A DNA stretch of 64,000 nt, taken from contig CAWGLZ010000006.1 of NCBI GenBank assembly GCA_963823535.1, forward strand, positions 1,488,001-1,552,000. The letters are read 5' to 3'. The stretch is from RPQJ01 sp963823535. Lineage in GTDB: Bacteria > Pseudomonadota > Gammaproteobacteria > Steroidobacterales > Steroidobacteraceae. Numbering within the stretch: the stretch's first letter is position 1; every line of letters begins with the position of its first letter. Shown piece by piece: positions 1-10,463 of this stretch. The notes under the pieces were generated by a model. That model worked only from the letters and a program-made list of their open reading frames with translations. It was not told the DNA's origin and ran no database searches. The translations under genes and the position numbers were made by a program.

Positions 1-2
1 TG

Positions 3-464
3 GGCGAGGCCGACTACGTGACGGAGACCCTCGAGCGCCACGGGAGCGTGGGCTTCTGGAAGGTGGCGATGAAGCCGGGCAAGCCGATCGCCTTCGGTCG
101 TTTTGGCGAGGCCTGTTTCTTCGGCCTTCCCGGCAATCCCGTCTCGGTGATGGTCACCTTCTACCAGCTGGTACAGCCGGCCGTGCGCGCGCTCATGGGG
201 GTGGTCGACGTCGAGACGCCGATCCTCGTGCGCGCAGCCTGCCAGACACGGTTGCGCAAGAAGCCCGGGCGCCTGGAGTTCCAGCGCGGCGTGCTCGAGC
301 GGCAGCCGGACGGCACCTACGAGGTGCGCAGTACCGGCCACCAGGGCGCAGGCGTCCTGCGCTCGATGAGCGAGGCGAACTGCTTCATCATCCTGCCGCT
401 CGACCACGGCGACGTGGAACCCGGCACCGAGGTCGAGGTGCAACCCTTCGCCGGACTCGCCTGA
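3..464 (+). CDS. moeA: Molybdopterin molybdenumtransferase, C-terminal part (cut by window edge)
   Basis: This is the C-terminal half of MoeA, which inserts molybdate into adenylylated molybdopterin in the cytoplasm. The frame is open from the first bases, so the start lies outside the window; a GTG at 18 is internal. Visible family features are the GEADYV stretch, the KVAMKPGKP segment and the FGLPGNPVSVMVTF loop of the MogA-like domain, followed by the small C-terminal beta domain that ends at LPLDHGDVEPGTEVEV. It is followed 31 bases later by moaB on the same strand, which fits a molybdenum-cofactor operon. Family assignment is secure; which MoeA paralogue it is cannot be judged from a fragment. 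Confidence 0.93.
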   Translation, partial: GEADYVTETLERHGSVGFWKVAMKPGKPIAFGRFGEACFFGLPGNPVSVMVTFYQLVQPAVRALMGVVDVETPILVRAACQTRLRKKPGRLEFQRGVLERQPDGTYEVRSTGHQGAGVLRSMSEANCFIILPLDHGDVEPGTEVEVQPFAGLA

Positions 465-495
465 GTCCGGCCTGCAGATCGACGGGAGCGAACCA

Positions 496-1032
496 ATGTC
501 CTATGCACACGGCGGCGGGGAACGTGCGTTCCTGCCGGTCAGCATCGCGATCCTGACCGTTTCCGATTCGCGCGACGAGCAGACCGACAAGTCGGGCCGG
601 CTGCTGGTCGAGCGGCTCACGCGCGCCGGTCATCGGCTGGCCGAGAAGCTGATCGTGCCGGACGACGTCTACCAGATCCGCGCCGCCCTCTCGCGCTGGA
701 TTGCCAGTCCGGAGGTCAACGTCGTCGTCACGACGGGCGGGACCGGTGTCACCGGTCGCGACGGTACGCCCGAGGCGGTGCTGCCGCTGCTCGACAAGGT
801 GCTCGACGGGTTCGGTGAAATGTTTCGCTCGATCTCCTACGCCGACATCAAGACCTCGACGCTGCAGTCACGCGCCCTCGCGGGCGTGGCGAACGGGACC
901 TACGTCTTCTGCGTGCCGGGATCGTCGGGCGCCTGTGCCACCGCCTGGGATGCATTGATCGAGGCGCAACTCGACCTGCGCACGCGGCCCTGCAACCTGG
1001 TCGAGCTGATGCCCCGCTTGAGGGAGAAGTGA
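496..1032 (+). CDS. moaB: Molybdenum cofactor biosynthesis protein MoaB/MogA family
   Basis: A 178-residue protein of the MoaB/MogA family, which adenylylates molybdopterin before molybdate insertion by MoeA. The N-terminal strand SIAILTVSDSR, the VVTTGGTGVTGRDGTPEA loop (about residues 76-93, molybdopterin-binding) and the late VPGSSGACATAW segment are diagnostic. Length is normal for MoaB (about 170-180 residues). The start ATG at 496 follows a GGGAG at 483-487. The last codon overlaps the GTG of the next gene by 4 bases, suggesting translational coupling. Together with moeA upstream it forms the late cofactor-assembly step. Confidence 0.93.
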   Translation: MSYAHGGGERAFLPVSIAILTVSDSRDEQTDKSGRLLVERLTRAGHRLAEKLIVPDDVYQIRAALSRWIASPEVNVVVTTGGTGVTGRDGTPEAVLPLLDKVLDGFGEMFRSISYADIKTSTLQSRALAGVANGTYVFCVPGSSGACATAWDALIEAQLDLRTRPCNLVELMPRLREK

Positions 1033-2156
1033 CGCACGGACCCGGCCGGCCTGCCGCGGATTTCACCTTGCTGGTGGGCACCGAGAAGGGCCTGTTCCGC
1101 CTGCGTGCCGACGACGAGGACGGTCGCCCGCAACTCGACGGACCGCATCTCGCCGGCCAGCGCGTGCTGCACGTCGTCGAGTCGCCCCTGCGCCCCGGGA
1201 AACTGCTGGCCGCGGTCGACCACGCCGTGTGGGGTTCGCACCTCTACGGCAGCCGCGATGCGGGCGCGGGCTGGACGAGCCTCGATGCGACGCCGCATCA
1301 CCCGCCGCACCGTCACGCACAGTCGCTGAACTCGATCTGGCATCTCGCCTGGTCGCCGGACGGCCGCAGGCTGTACGCCGGGATCGACCCGGCGGGACTG
1401 TTCGAGAGCGACGACGGCGGGGCGAGCTGGCGGGACCTGCCGGCGCTCAACGAGCACGGGACGCGTGCGGCGTGGGAACCGTCGAGGGGGCTCTTTGCGC
1501 TGCACTCGATCTGCGTGGACCGGCAGGACCCGGCGCATCTCGTGGTCGGCGTGTCGGCGGGCGGCGTCTACCTCAGCCGGGACGCGGGCGCGTCGTGGAG
1601 CCCGGCCAACGCCGGCGTGCGGGCGGAGAACCTGCCGGAGCGCTTCCCGGTGGCCGGGCACAACGTGCACCGGGTGGTCATGCATCCCGCCGACGGGCGT
1701 CGCCTGTACCGGCAGTGCTACAACGGCACCTACCGCAGCGACGACGGCGGCGCCACGTGGACCGAGATCACCGCCGGACTGCCGAGCGACTTCGGCTATG
1801 CCATCGCCTGCGACCCGGCCGATCCCGACACCGTGCTGCAGATCCCCGAGTCGAGTTCGCACCTGCGCACGACCGTCGACGGCCGCCTGCGCGTGTATCG
1901 CAGCACGGACGCAGGTCGCCGCTGGCAGTCGGCGTCGTCAGGCCTGCCGCAGCGGCACGCGTACGTGACCGTGTTGCGCGACGCGATGGAGGCCGACGCG
2001 CGCGCACCGGGCCGGTTTGCCTTCGGCACCTCGTCGGGCCACGTGTTCCTGACGGTCGACCATGGCGAGCATTGGCAACTCGCCGCGGAGTTCCTGCCGC
2101 GCGTGCTGAGCGTCCGCTTCGTCGCGGCAGAGGAGGGCGGCGATGGGCGCCGGTGA
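1029..2156 (+). CDS. BNR/WD40-like repeat protein (sialidase-type beta-propeller), function unknown
   Basis: A 375-residue protein without an obvious signal peptide, built from repeats of the Asp-box (BNR) type: YGSRDAGAGWTSL, FESDDGGASWRDL, YLSRDAGASWSPA, YRSDDGGATWTEI, YRSTDAGRRWQSA and a degenerate FLTVDHGEHWQLA. This predicts a six- or seven-bladed beta-propeller. Such proteins are often labelled exo-alpha-sialidase, but no sialidase arginine triad can be assigned, so an enzymatic role is not claimed. The GTG start at 1029 overlaps the moaB stop by 4 bases and the end overlaps yqeC by 14 bases, so it is embedded in a cofactor operon. A structural or accessory role there is inference. Confidence 0.8.
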   Translation: MTHGPGRPAADFTLLVGTEKGLFRLRADDEDGRPQLDGPHLAGQRVLHVVESPLRPGKLLAAVDHAVWGSHLYGSRDAGAGWTSLDATPHHPPHRHAQSLNSIWHLAWSPDGRRLYAGIDPAGLFESDDGGASWRDLPALNEHGTRAAWEPSRGLFALHSICVDRQDPAHLVVGVSAGGVYLSRDAGASWSPANAGVRAENLPERFPVAGHNVHRVVMHPADGRRLYRQCYNGTYRSDDGGATWTEITAGLPSDFGYAIACDPADPDTVLQIPESSSHLRTTVDGRLRVYRSTDAGRRWQSASSGLPQRHAYVTVLRDAMEADARAPGRFAFGTSSGHVFLTVDHGEHWQLAAEFLPRVLSVRFVAAEEGGDGRR

Positions 2157-2904
2157 GTCGTTGATCGACCTGCTGGAGGCGCGTACCGGGGTCGTCTGCG
2201 CCGTGGGGGCCGGGGGCAAGAAGAGCCTGCTCAAGCACCTCGCCACGTCGCACCCCGGACGGGTTGCAATCACCGCGACCGTGTTCACTACCTACTTCCA
2301 GGAGAACATCGGCTTCGCGGTCGCGATCGAGGAGGACGAGCGACTGCCGGCCGCCGTCGCCGCGCTCGATCCGACGGCCAGCGTCGCCTACGCGTGCCCG
2401 GGCGACAAGCCCGGGCGCCGCGCCGGCGCGAGCGCCGCGACCATCGAGCAGATCCACCGCGAAGGCGGGTTCGTCGCCACGTACGTCAAGGCGGACGGGG
2501 CACGAATGCGACGCGTGAAGGCGCCGGCCGAGGACGAGCCGGCGCTGCCCGCCGCCTGCACGACCGTCATCCCGATCCTGTCGGCGCTCGCCATCGGTGA
2601 ACCGCTGACCACCCGCGTCGCACACCGTCTCGAGCGCGTCGAGCGTATTGCGGGCCTGCGCGAGAACCAGGTGATTGCACCGCTCCATCTCGGCCGCCTG
2701 CTCGGCAGCGCGGACGGGCTGCTCAAGGCCACCGAGGCGCGCAGGGTCGTGCCCGTCATCAACATGGTGGACGATCCGACCCGCGAAGCGCAGGCGCGCG
2801 AGGCCGCCGAGGTCGCGCTGGCCCTGACCGACCGCTTCGACCGGGTGGTGCTCGTGTCGCTCGCCCGCAGCGACGATCCGGTCGTTGGCGTCGTGCGTCG
2901 CTGA
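2143..2904 (+). CDS. yqeC: YqeC-like protein (putative molybdenum hydroxylase accessory)
   Basis: A 253-residue cytoplasmic protein resembling YqeC, a family found beside selenium- or molybdenum-dependent hydroxylase genes. It has an N-terminal nucleotide-binding-like loop VCAVGAGGKKSLLKHLA (about residues 17-33), a TATVFTTYF strand and a conserved VKADGARMRRVKAP segment (about residues 115-128). The C-terminal half contains RVVPVINMVDD, a second Rossmann-like strand. The ATG at 2143 lies inside the end of the BNR gene, so the two are probably translated together. The precise activity of the family is not established; a role in maturing a molybdoenzyme is inferred from the neighbours. Confidence 0.72.
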   Translation: MGAGESLIDLLEARTGVVCAVGAGGKKSLLKHLATSHPGRVAITATVFTTYFQENIGFAVAIEEDERLPAAVAALDPTASVAYACPGDKPGRRAGASAATIEQIHREGGFVATYVKADGARMRRVKAPAEDEPALPAACTTVIPILSALAIGEPLTTRVAHRLERVERIAGLRENQVIAPLHLGRLLGSADGLLKATEARRVVPVINMVDDPTREAQAREAAEVALALTDRFDRVVLVSLARSDDPVVGVVRR

Positions 2905-2934
2905 TCGCGCCCGGGTGCCGCTGCCGCTTCCCGC

Positions 2935-2940
2935 TACAAT
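2935..2940 (+). promoter_or_regulatory. Predicted -10 element giving a near-leaderless transcript
   Basis: TACAAT lies only 6 bases upstream of the ATG at 2947. A transcription start about 7 bases downstream of a -10 hexamer would fall on or next to the A of the start codon, and no Shine-Dalgarno sequence is present. No convincing -35 box is seen 17 bases upstream. Confidence 0.4.
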
Positions 2941-2946
2941 CCGCGC

Positions 2947-3225
2947 ATGGCCGAGGTCGTGGTCAGAATTCCGGCGCCGCTGCGCGCTTTCGCCGACGAG
3001 GCCGCAGAACTGCGCGTTGCGGCCGGGACGGTCGCCGAGGTGCTGTGCGAGCTGGCGGGCCGACATCCCCAGCTCGTGAGCCGCGTGCTGACGCCCCAGG
3101 GCGAGCTGCGACCGTTCGTCAACGTGTTCGTCGGGCGCGCCAGCGTGCGGGGCCTGCAGGGGCTGGCGACCCCGGTGCCCGACGGCGAGGTCCTGAGCAT
3201 CCTGCCGGCGGTGGCGGGCGGCTGA
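2947..3225 (+). CDS. MoaD/ThiS family sulfur-carrier-like protein
   Basis: A 92-residue protein with the MoaD/ThiS beta-grasp layout: an N-terminal VVVRIPAPLRAFADEA strand-helix, a central FVNVFVGRASVRGLQG segment, and the C-terminal GEVLSILPAVAGG tail. The terminal Gly-Gly is the site that is adenylylated and thiocarboxylated in true sulfur carriers. It follows yqeC by 42 bases and may also be transcribed from its own near-leaderless promoter. It could be the MoaD small subunit of molybdopterin synthase or a carrier for another thio-transfer reaction; no MoaE partner is in the window. The gene ends 22 bases from the convergent rpoD stop. Confidence 0.8.
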   Translation: MAEVVVRIPAPLRAFADEAAELRVAAGTVAEVLCELAGRHPQLVSRVLTPQGELRPFVNVFVGRASVRGLQGLATPVPDGEVLSILPAVAGG

Positions 3226-3247
3226 TCGTCGCCCGCCACCACGGCCG

Positions 3248-5638
<2,391 letters not shown>

Positions 5639-5677
5639 GATTGGCGCCTCAGGAAAAGGGTGTAACAAAAGAGCGGA

Positions 5678-5686
5678 ACTATACCA
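5678..5686 (-). promoter_or_regulatory. Possible internal extended -10 promoter for rpoD
   Basis: On the minus strand TGG-TATAGT forms an extended -10 element in the 71-base dnaG-rpoD gap, about 40 bases upstream of the TTG start. No good -35 box is needed for extended -10 promoters and none is seen. An extra rpoD promoter within this operon is known in E. coli, though at a different place. Confidence 0.4.
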
Positions 5687-5709
5687 CAGGCCGTCAAAAT
5701 CCCCATGGC

Positions 5710-7530
5710 CTAGTTCGCGCGCGGGTGCCGGGCGGATAGCCCCTTGGCGCGCAGCAGGGCCTGCAATTCCAGCTTATCTTGCGCAGACAGGGGTTGGTCC
5801 CGGGCTTTCTCCTCCAGTACCCGCAGGCGCGACAGCGCGTGCTCGGCCAGCAGGCGCTCCAGAGCGGAGCGGATTTCCGATTCGGCCGCCTCGGCGTCGG
5901 GGACCAGGCACTCCGCGGTCGCCAGTTTTGCCAGGGGCCCATACTCGGGGCGCGGTCGCCAGCGCTCCAGCAGCGCGCCGGTCGTGGGGGCCGGATCCTC
6001 GCGCAGTTGCGCAAGCAGCTCGACGAGGAGCGGGATGCCTGGGCGGTCAACGGCCTCGAGGCCATCCACCGTGCCGACGCCGGCGGCGGCCTGCGGGTAA
6101 TGCACCAGCAGGCTGATGGCCTGCCGGACGAGATTGCCGCGTCCGGTGGACGTGCCCGCGCTGGTGCGGACCGGTCTACCCGCCGCGGCCCTCGGCCCGG
6201 CCCGTTGCGATCCGGCGGCCGCAGTGCCGCTTTCCAGCAGTTCGCCGAGCCGCTGCGCCGGCATCCCCACCACGCCCGCCAGTTGTCCGACCAGCAGTTC
6301 CTGGTAGACATCGGACGGAATCCGGCGGACGAGCGGGCGGGCGAGTTCCACCAGCTTCGCGCGACCGTCCACGCTCGCGACGTCCGTCCGGGCGGACAGT
6401 TCCCGGATCAGGTAGTCGGAGAGCGGCAACGCGCTCGTGAGCCGCGACTCGAAGGCCTCTGCGCCCTCGGCCCGGACCAGCGTGTCCGGGTCCTGCCCTT
6501 CGGGCAGGAACAGGAAGCGGACCTGCCGGCCCTGCTTGGTTTCGCCCACGGCGTTCTCGAGCGCGCGCCACGCGGCGGCGCGACCGGCACGGTCGCCATC
6601 GAAGCAGAACACGACCTCGCCCACCAGCCGGAAGATCCGCTGCAGGTGCTCGGGTGTCGTGGCGGTGCCGAGCGTGGCGACGGCGTAGGTCACGCCCGCC
6701 TGGTGAAGGCTCACGACGTCCATGTAGCCTTCGACGACCAGCAGGCGCTGCAGGCTGCGCGTCGCCTGCCGGGCTTCGAAGAGCCCGTAGAGTTCGCGGC
6801 CCTTGTGGAACAGCTCGGTCTCCGGGGAATTCAGGTACTTTGGCTCGCCGGCATCGAGCACCCGCCCTCCGAAGGCGATGGTGCGGCCGCGCGTATCGCG
6901 GATCGGGAACATGACGCGGTCACGGAAGCGGTCGTAGAAGCCCGGCGTCTGGCCGCGCTCCGCGTCGGCCTGGCGCTCGATGATCAGCCCCGCCCGCAGC
7001 AGCACCTGCCGTTCGTCCTCCGTGGACCCGTAGCGGTCGAGCAGCGCGTCCCAGCGTGCCGGCGCATAGCCGATGCCGAAGCGCTGGATGATGTCGTGGC
7101 TCAGCCCCCGCCGCGCGAGATACGCCCGCGCCGTCGACTCTCCGCTCAGCGACTGCCGGAAGTAGAGGGCCGCCCGCTCCAGGGCGACGTACAGCTCGTC
7201 GTGCGGCTGCGCTGGCGCCGCCGTTCCGCCTTCGCGCGGGACCTCGAGGCCGGCCCGGGCCGCCAGGTCCTCGACGGCTTCGACGAAGCTCGCGTGGTCG
7301 TAGTCCATCAGGAAGCCGAGGGCGGTGCCGTGCGCCCCGCAGCCGAAGCAGTGGTAGAACTGCTTGTCGGCGCTCACCGTGAAGGACGGGGTCTTCTCGT
7401 CGTGGAACGGGCAGCAGGCCTTGTACTCCCGACCGGCGCGCTTCAACTGCACGCGGCTGCCGATCACCTCGATGATGTCGGTGCGGGCGATGAGCTCGTC
7501 GATGAAGTGCTGGGGGATGCGGCCGGCCAC
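5710..7530 (-). CDS. dnaG: DNA primase
   Basis: Synthesises RNA primers at the replication fork. The N-terminal CHC2-type zinc finger is visible as CPFHDEKTPSF followed by CFGCGAHG (about residues 40-65). The TOPRIM domain shows LLVVEGYMDVVSLHQAG and the metal-binding CFDGDRAGRAA. The last 150 or so residues form the helicase-interaction domain. At 606 residues it is close to E. coli DnaG (581). The start is a GTG at 7530; the first residues MAGRIPQHFIDELIARTDI match the family start. It is separated from yqeY by 136 bases and sits third in the rpsU-led operon. Confidence 0.96.
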   Translation of the reverse strand: MAGRIPQHFIDELIARTDIIEVIGSRVQLKRAGREYKACCPFHDEKTPSFTVSADKQFYHCFGCGAHGTALGFLMDYDHASFVEAVEDLAARAGLEVPREGGTAAPAQPHDELYVALERAALYFRQSLSGESTARAYLARRGLSHDIIQRFGIGYAPARWDALLDRYGSTEDERQVLLRAGLIIERQADAERGQTPGFYDRFRDRVMFPIRDTRGRTIAFGGRVLDAGEPKYLNSPETELFHKGRELYGLFEARQATRSLQRLLVVEGYMDVVSLHQAGVTYAVATLGTATTPEHLQRIFRLVGEVVFCFDGDRAGRAAAWRALENAVGETKQGRQVRFLFLPEGQDPDTLVRAEGAEAFESRLTSALPLSDYLIRELSARTDVASVDGRAKLVELARPLVRRIPSDVYQELLVGQLAGVVGMPAQRLGELLESGTAAAGSQRAGPRAAAGRPVRTSAGTSTGRGNLVRQAISLLVHYPQAAAGVGTVDGLEAVDRPGIPLLVELLAQLREDPAPTTGALLERWRPRPEYGPLAKLATAECLVPDAEAAESEIRSALERLLAEHALSRLRVLEEKARDQPLSAQDKLELQALLRAKGLSARHPRAN

Positions 7531-7666
7531 GGTACGGTGCGGATTGCGGGTGGGCGATTGCCGATAGTGGGGGCGCCCGGCTGGCGCGGCAAGCCGTGCC
7601 GTCCTGCGCCCGCCATCGAGGACGTGTCGGGCCGGGTCCTGGCGCGGTGGGTGGCGCGGAGCCGGA

Positions 7667-8113
7667 TCAGGCGGAGAGGGCGGCCTTGATGCGGGCGCTC
7701 ACCACGGCCATGTCCGTGCGCCCCGCGGCCTTCGCTTTCACCACGCCCATCACCTTGCCCATGTCCTTGACGGACGTGGCACCGGTGGCGGCCATGGCTT
7801 CACGGATGAGCGCGTCGACCTCGGCCTCGGAGAGCTGGGCCGGCAGATACGCCTGCAGCAGCTCGATCTCCGCACGTTCCTTGGCGGCGAGATCCGGACG
7901 GCCGCCCAGTTCGAACTGGGCGATCGACTCCTTGCGCTGCTTGACCATCTTCTCGAGCACCGCGATCACCTGCGCATCGTCGAGCGTGATGCGCTCGTCG
8001 ACTTCGCGCTGCTTGATCGCGGCCTGGACCATGCGGATGGTGGAGAGGCGCTCCTTCTCGGAGGCCCGCATGGCCGCTTTCATGTCCTCGGTGATGCGCT
8101 CCTTGAGCGTCAC
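7667..8113 (-). CDS. yqeY: GatB/YqeY domain protein
   Basis: A 148-residue protein of the YqeY family, related to the tail domain of the amidotransferase subunit GatB. Family features are the N-terminal LKERITEDMKAAMRASEKERL, the IEQR-like basic stretch and the ending MGKVMGVVKAKAAGRTDMAVVSARIKAAL. The start is a GTG at 8113. It lies 14 bases downstream of rpsU, the usual position in gammaproteobacteria. The role is not firmly established; tRNA-dependent amidation-related binding is suggested only by the domain. Confidence 0.93.
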   Translation of the reverse strand: MTLKERITEDMKAAMRASEKERLSTIRMVQAAIKQREVDERITLDDAQVIAVLEKMVKQRKESIAQFELGGRPDLAAKERAEIELLQAYLPAQLSEAEVDALIREAMAATGATSVKDMGKVMGVVKAKAAGRTDMAVVSARIKAALSA

Positions 8114-8127
8114 GGGACCCGCCGCGT

Positions 8128-8346
8128 TCAGTAGTTGCGCGCGCGCGGGGCCGTGAAGTCCCGCATGCCGCGCTTCTGGTGGCGCTTGACGGCCGCGGCC
8201 TTTTTGCGTTTCCGCTCCTGGGTGGGCTTCTCGTAGAATTCACGACGCCGCAGCTCGGTCAGTACGCCAGCCTTCTCGCAGGCACGCTTGAACCGGCGCA
8301 GGGCGGCATCGAAATATTCGTTCTCGCGAATGCGAACGCTGGGCAT
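8128..8346 (-). CDS. rpsU: 30S ribosomal protein S21
   Basis: A 72-residue, very basic small-subunit protein, matching bS21 over its whole length: MPSVRIRENEYFDAALRRFK at the start, a YEKPTQERKRKKAAA middle and a C-terminal arginine-rich tail. It is the first gene of the macromolecular-synthesis operon. The predicted promoter lies about 80 bases upstream, leaving a leader of roughly 70 bases. An AGGAAGAGG purine tract lies just upstream of the ATG and can serve as ribosome binding site. Confidence 0.97.
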   Translation of the reverse strand: MPSVRIRENEYFDAALRRFKRACEKAGVLTELRRREFYEKPTQERKRKKAAAVKRHQKRGMRDFTAPRARNY

Positions 8347-8424
8347 CGAAACCTCTTCCTCAGGTCTGGTCTGGGCACCCGGCCACGGCCCCGAGGGCGC
8401 GCTGCCGGTTTAAATGGACCGCGA

Positions 8425-8453
8425 ATTTTAGAGATCGCGGATGGGAAATGCAA
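8425..8453 (-). promoter_or_regulatory. Sigma-70 promoter of the rpsU operon
   Basis: On the minus strand TTGCAT (8453-8448) and TAAAAT (8430-8425) are separated by exactly 17 bases. The -35 box overlaps the first candidate start codon of the divergent tsaD gene, so the two genes share a compact 100-base divergent control region. Confidence 0.75.
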
Positions 8454-8456
8454 AGC

Positions 8457-9473
8457 ATGCGGGTCCTGGGCATCGAAACCTCCTGCGACGAGACTGCCGT
8501 GGCTGTCTACGACGGCCGGGCGGGGCTGCTTGCGCACGAGATCCACAGCCAGGTCGACCTGCACGCCGCTTATGGCGGCGTCGTTCCCGAGCTGGCATCC
8601 CGTGATCACCTGCGCAAGCTGTTGCCCCTGTTGAAGAAAGTGGTCAACGAGGCCGGCGGTGCCGAAGCCGTCGACGGCATCGCGTATACGCGTGGACCCG
8701 GGCTCGTGGGCGCGCTGCTGGTGGGCGCTGCCGTCGCCCGCAGCCTGGCCTTTGCCTGGCGCGTCCCCTGCACCGGCGTCCACCACATGGAGGGCCACCT
8801 GCTCGCGCCGATGCTCGAGCCCGAGCCACCGGAGTTCCCGTTCGTCGCGCTGCTGGTGTCGGGCGGCCACACCTTGCTCGCGAGGGTCGAGGGCGTCGGT
8901 CGCTATGAGATCCTCGGTTCGACGCTGGACGATGCCGCGGGCGAGGCCTTCGACAAGACCGCGAAACTGCTCGGGCTCGGCTACCCCGGCGGCCCGCAGC
9001 TGGCGGCGCTCGCCGAGCGGGGACGCGCGGACGTCTTTCGCTTCCCGCGGCCCCTCACGGAGCGACCCGGGCTCGACTTCAGCTTCAGCGGGCTCAAGAC
9101 CGCCGTGGTCGTGGCGCTGCGCGAGCGGACGCTCGACGAGCAGACCTGCGCCGACGCCGCGCGGGGCTTCGAGGAGGCGGTCGTGGACACCCTGGTCCTC
9201 AAGTGCAGGCGCGCCATCGACGCCACCGGCGTCCGCACGCTGGTGATCGCCGGCGGCGTCGGTGCCAACCGGCGCCTGCGGGCCCGCATGCTGGCGATGG
9301 GCGAGCAGGCAGGGGTGCGCGTCGTGTATCCGCGTGCCGAATACTGCACCGACAACGGGGCGATGATCGCCCTGCTCGGCCACCTGCGCCTCTCGGCCGG
9401 GCAACAGGACGACCTCGCCATCGGCGCCCGGGCCCGCTGGCCCATGACGGAGCTGGTCCCCCCGGGGGGCTAG
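8457..9473 (+). CDS. tsaD: tRNA N6-threonylcarbamoyladenosine transferase
   Basis: Transfers the threonylcarbamoyl group to A37 of ANN-decoding tRNAs, acting with TsaB, TsaE and TsaC. It is an ASKHA-fold metalloenzyme; the iron-binding HHMEGH motif (about residues 109-114) and ALLVSGGHT are present, with GGVGANRRLR near the C-terminus. An ATG at 8448 gives three more residues, but the family start MRVLGIETSCDET corresponds to the ATG at 8457, which is preferred. At 338 residues it has the usual length. It is divergent from rpsU, the common arrangement in this group of bacteria. Confidence 0.95.
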   Translation: MRVLGIETSCDETAVAVYDGRAGLLAHEIHSQVDLHAAYGGVVPELASRDHLRKLLPLLKKVVNEAGGAEAVDGIAYTRGPGLVGALLVGAAVARSLAFAWRVPCTGVHHMEGHLLAPMLEPEPPEFPFVALLVSGGHTLLARVEGVGRYEILGSTLDDAAGEAFDKTAKLLGLGYPGGPQLAALAERGRADVFRFPRPLTERPGLDFSFSGLKTAVVVALRERTLDEQTCADAARGFEEAVVDTLVLKCRRAIDATGVRTLVIAGGVGANRRLRARMLAMGEQAGVRVVYPRAEYCTDNGAMIALLGHLRLSAGQQDDLAIGARARWPMTELVPPGG

Positions 9474-9541
9474 CGACGGCACTGGCGGCAGCGCCGCTTC
9501 ATCTTCACTATCCGCTCTCCGCCCACTGCCACCCGATCTCC

Positions 9542-9922
9542 ATGGACTTCATCTTCCTGACCGGCCTGACCACCGACTGCATCATCGGCATCTGGGACTG
9601 GGAGCGCCGCGTGAAGCAGAAGGTCGTGATCGACCTCGAGATGGGTGCCGACATCCGTCGGGCCGCGCGGAGCGACGCGATCGACGACACGCTCGATTAC
9701 AAGCGCGTCTCGAAGCGCCTGCTGCAGTTCGTCGGTGAATCGGAGTTCCAGCTGGTCGAGACGCTCACGGAGCGCATCGCACAGGTCATCGTGACGGAGT
9801 TCGACGTGCCCTGGGTCCGCGTCCGCCTCAACAAGCAGGGCGCGATCCGCGGCTCGCGCGACGTGGGCATCCAGATCGAGCGACGCCGCGAGGACTATGC
9901 GGACGGCGCCAGCGCCACGTGA
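9542..9922 (+). CDS. folB: Dihydroneopterin aldolase
   Basis: Cleaves 7,8-dihydroneopterin to 6-hydroxymethyl-dihydropterin in folate synthesis. The 126-residue protein starts at the ATG at 9542 (MDFIFLTGLTTDCIIGIWDW); the upstream in-frame stretch has no similarity to the family and belongs to another frame of tsaD. The family segment ERRVKQKVVIDLEM, the LDYKRVSKRL helix with the catalytic-site Tyr, and the late VRLNKQGAIRGSRDVG strand with its conserved Lys are visible. It overlaps folK by 4 bases, so the next two steps of the pathway are translationally coupled. Confidence 0.94.
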   Translation: MDFIFLTGLTTDCIIGIWDWERRVKQKVVIDLEMGADIRRAARSDAIDDTLDYKRVSKRLLQFVGESEFQLVETLTERIAQVIVTEFDVPWVRVRLNKQGAIRGSRDVGIQIERRREDYADGASAT

Positions 9923-10416
9923 CGGACGTCCTCGTCGCAGCCGGGAGCAACGTCGAGCCGGTGGCCAACCTGCGCCGGGCGCTCGACGTCCTCGCGCGGC
10001 GGTATCCGCAGCTGCGCCGCTCGACCGCCTACCGCAACGCGGCCGTGGGCTTCGCCGGCGAGGATTTCATCAATCTGGTGCTGGCCTTCGACACCGAGGA
10101 CGACCTGCGGACCGTCATCGAGCAGCTGCACGAGGCCGAAGCGGCCTGCGGCCGCGCCCGCACGGCGCCCAGATGGGCGCCGCGATCAATGGATCTCGAC
10201 ATCCTGCTTTTTGGCGACACGGTCTGCGACGAGCCGGGGCTGGTGTTGCCGCGTCCCGACCTCGTCCGCCGTGCCTACATGCTGGGGCCCGCGGCGGAGA
10301 TCGCGCCGGGTACGCGGCACCCGACCCTGGGTAACACGCTCGAAGCCTTGTGGCGCGACTTCGCCCGGGACGGCCACGCGATGCACGCCGTGGACATCGG
10401 CTGGCCGGCGACGTGA
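9919..10416 (+). CDS. folK: 2-amino-4-hydroxy-6-hydroxymethyldihydropteridine diphosphokinase
   Basis: Pyrophosphorylates 6-hydroxymethyl-dihydropterin, the step after FolB. The 165-residue sequence opens with the family LVAAGSNVEPVANLRRAL and carries the HPPK signature RWAPRSMDLDILLFGD (about residues 85-100), whose two Asp residues bind magnesium. The LPRPDLVRRAYMLGPAAEIAP stretch near the end is also typical. The start is GTG at 9919, overlapping the folB TGA. It is followed by a pteridine-reductase-like gene on the opposite strand, extending the folate theme. Confidence 0.95.
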   Translation: MTDVLVAAGSNVEPVANLRRALDVLARRYPQLRRSTAYRNAAVGFAGEDFINLVLAFDTEDDLRTVIEQLHEAEAACGRARTAPRWAPRSMDLDILLFGDTVCDEPGLVLPRPDLVRRAYMLGPAAEIAPGTRHPTLGNTLEALWRDFARDGHAMHAVDIGWPAT

Positions 10417-10463
10417 ACGGGGTCTGCCGCCACGACCGGACCCGGGCAACCTCGCCGCGGTCC

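Noticed and set aside
1029..2156. Exo-alpha-sialidase activity
   Set aside because: Asp-box repeats alone do not show sialidase function; no secretion signal and no assignable Arg triad.
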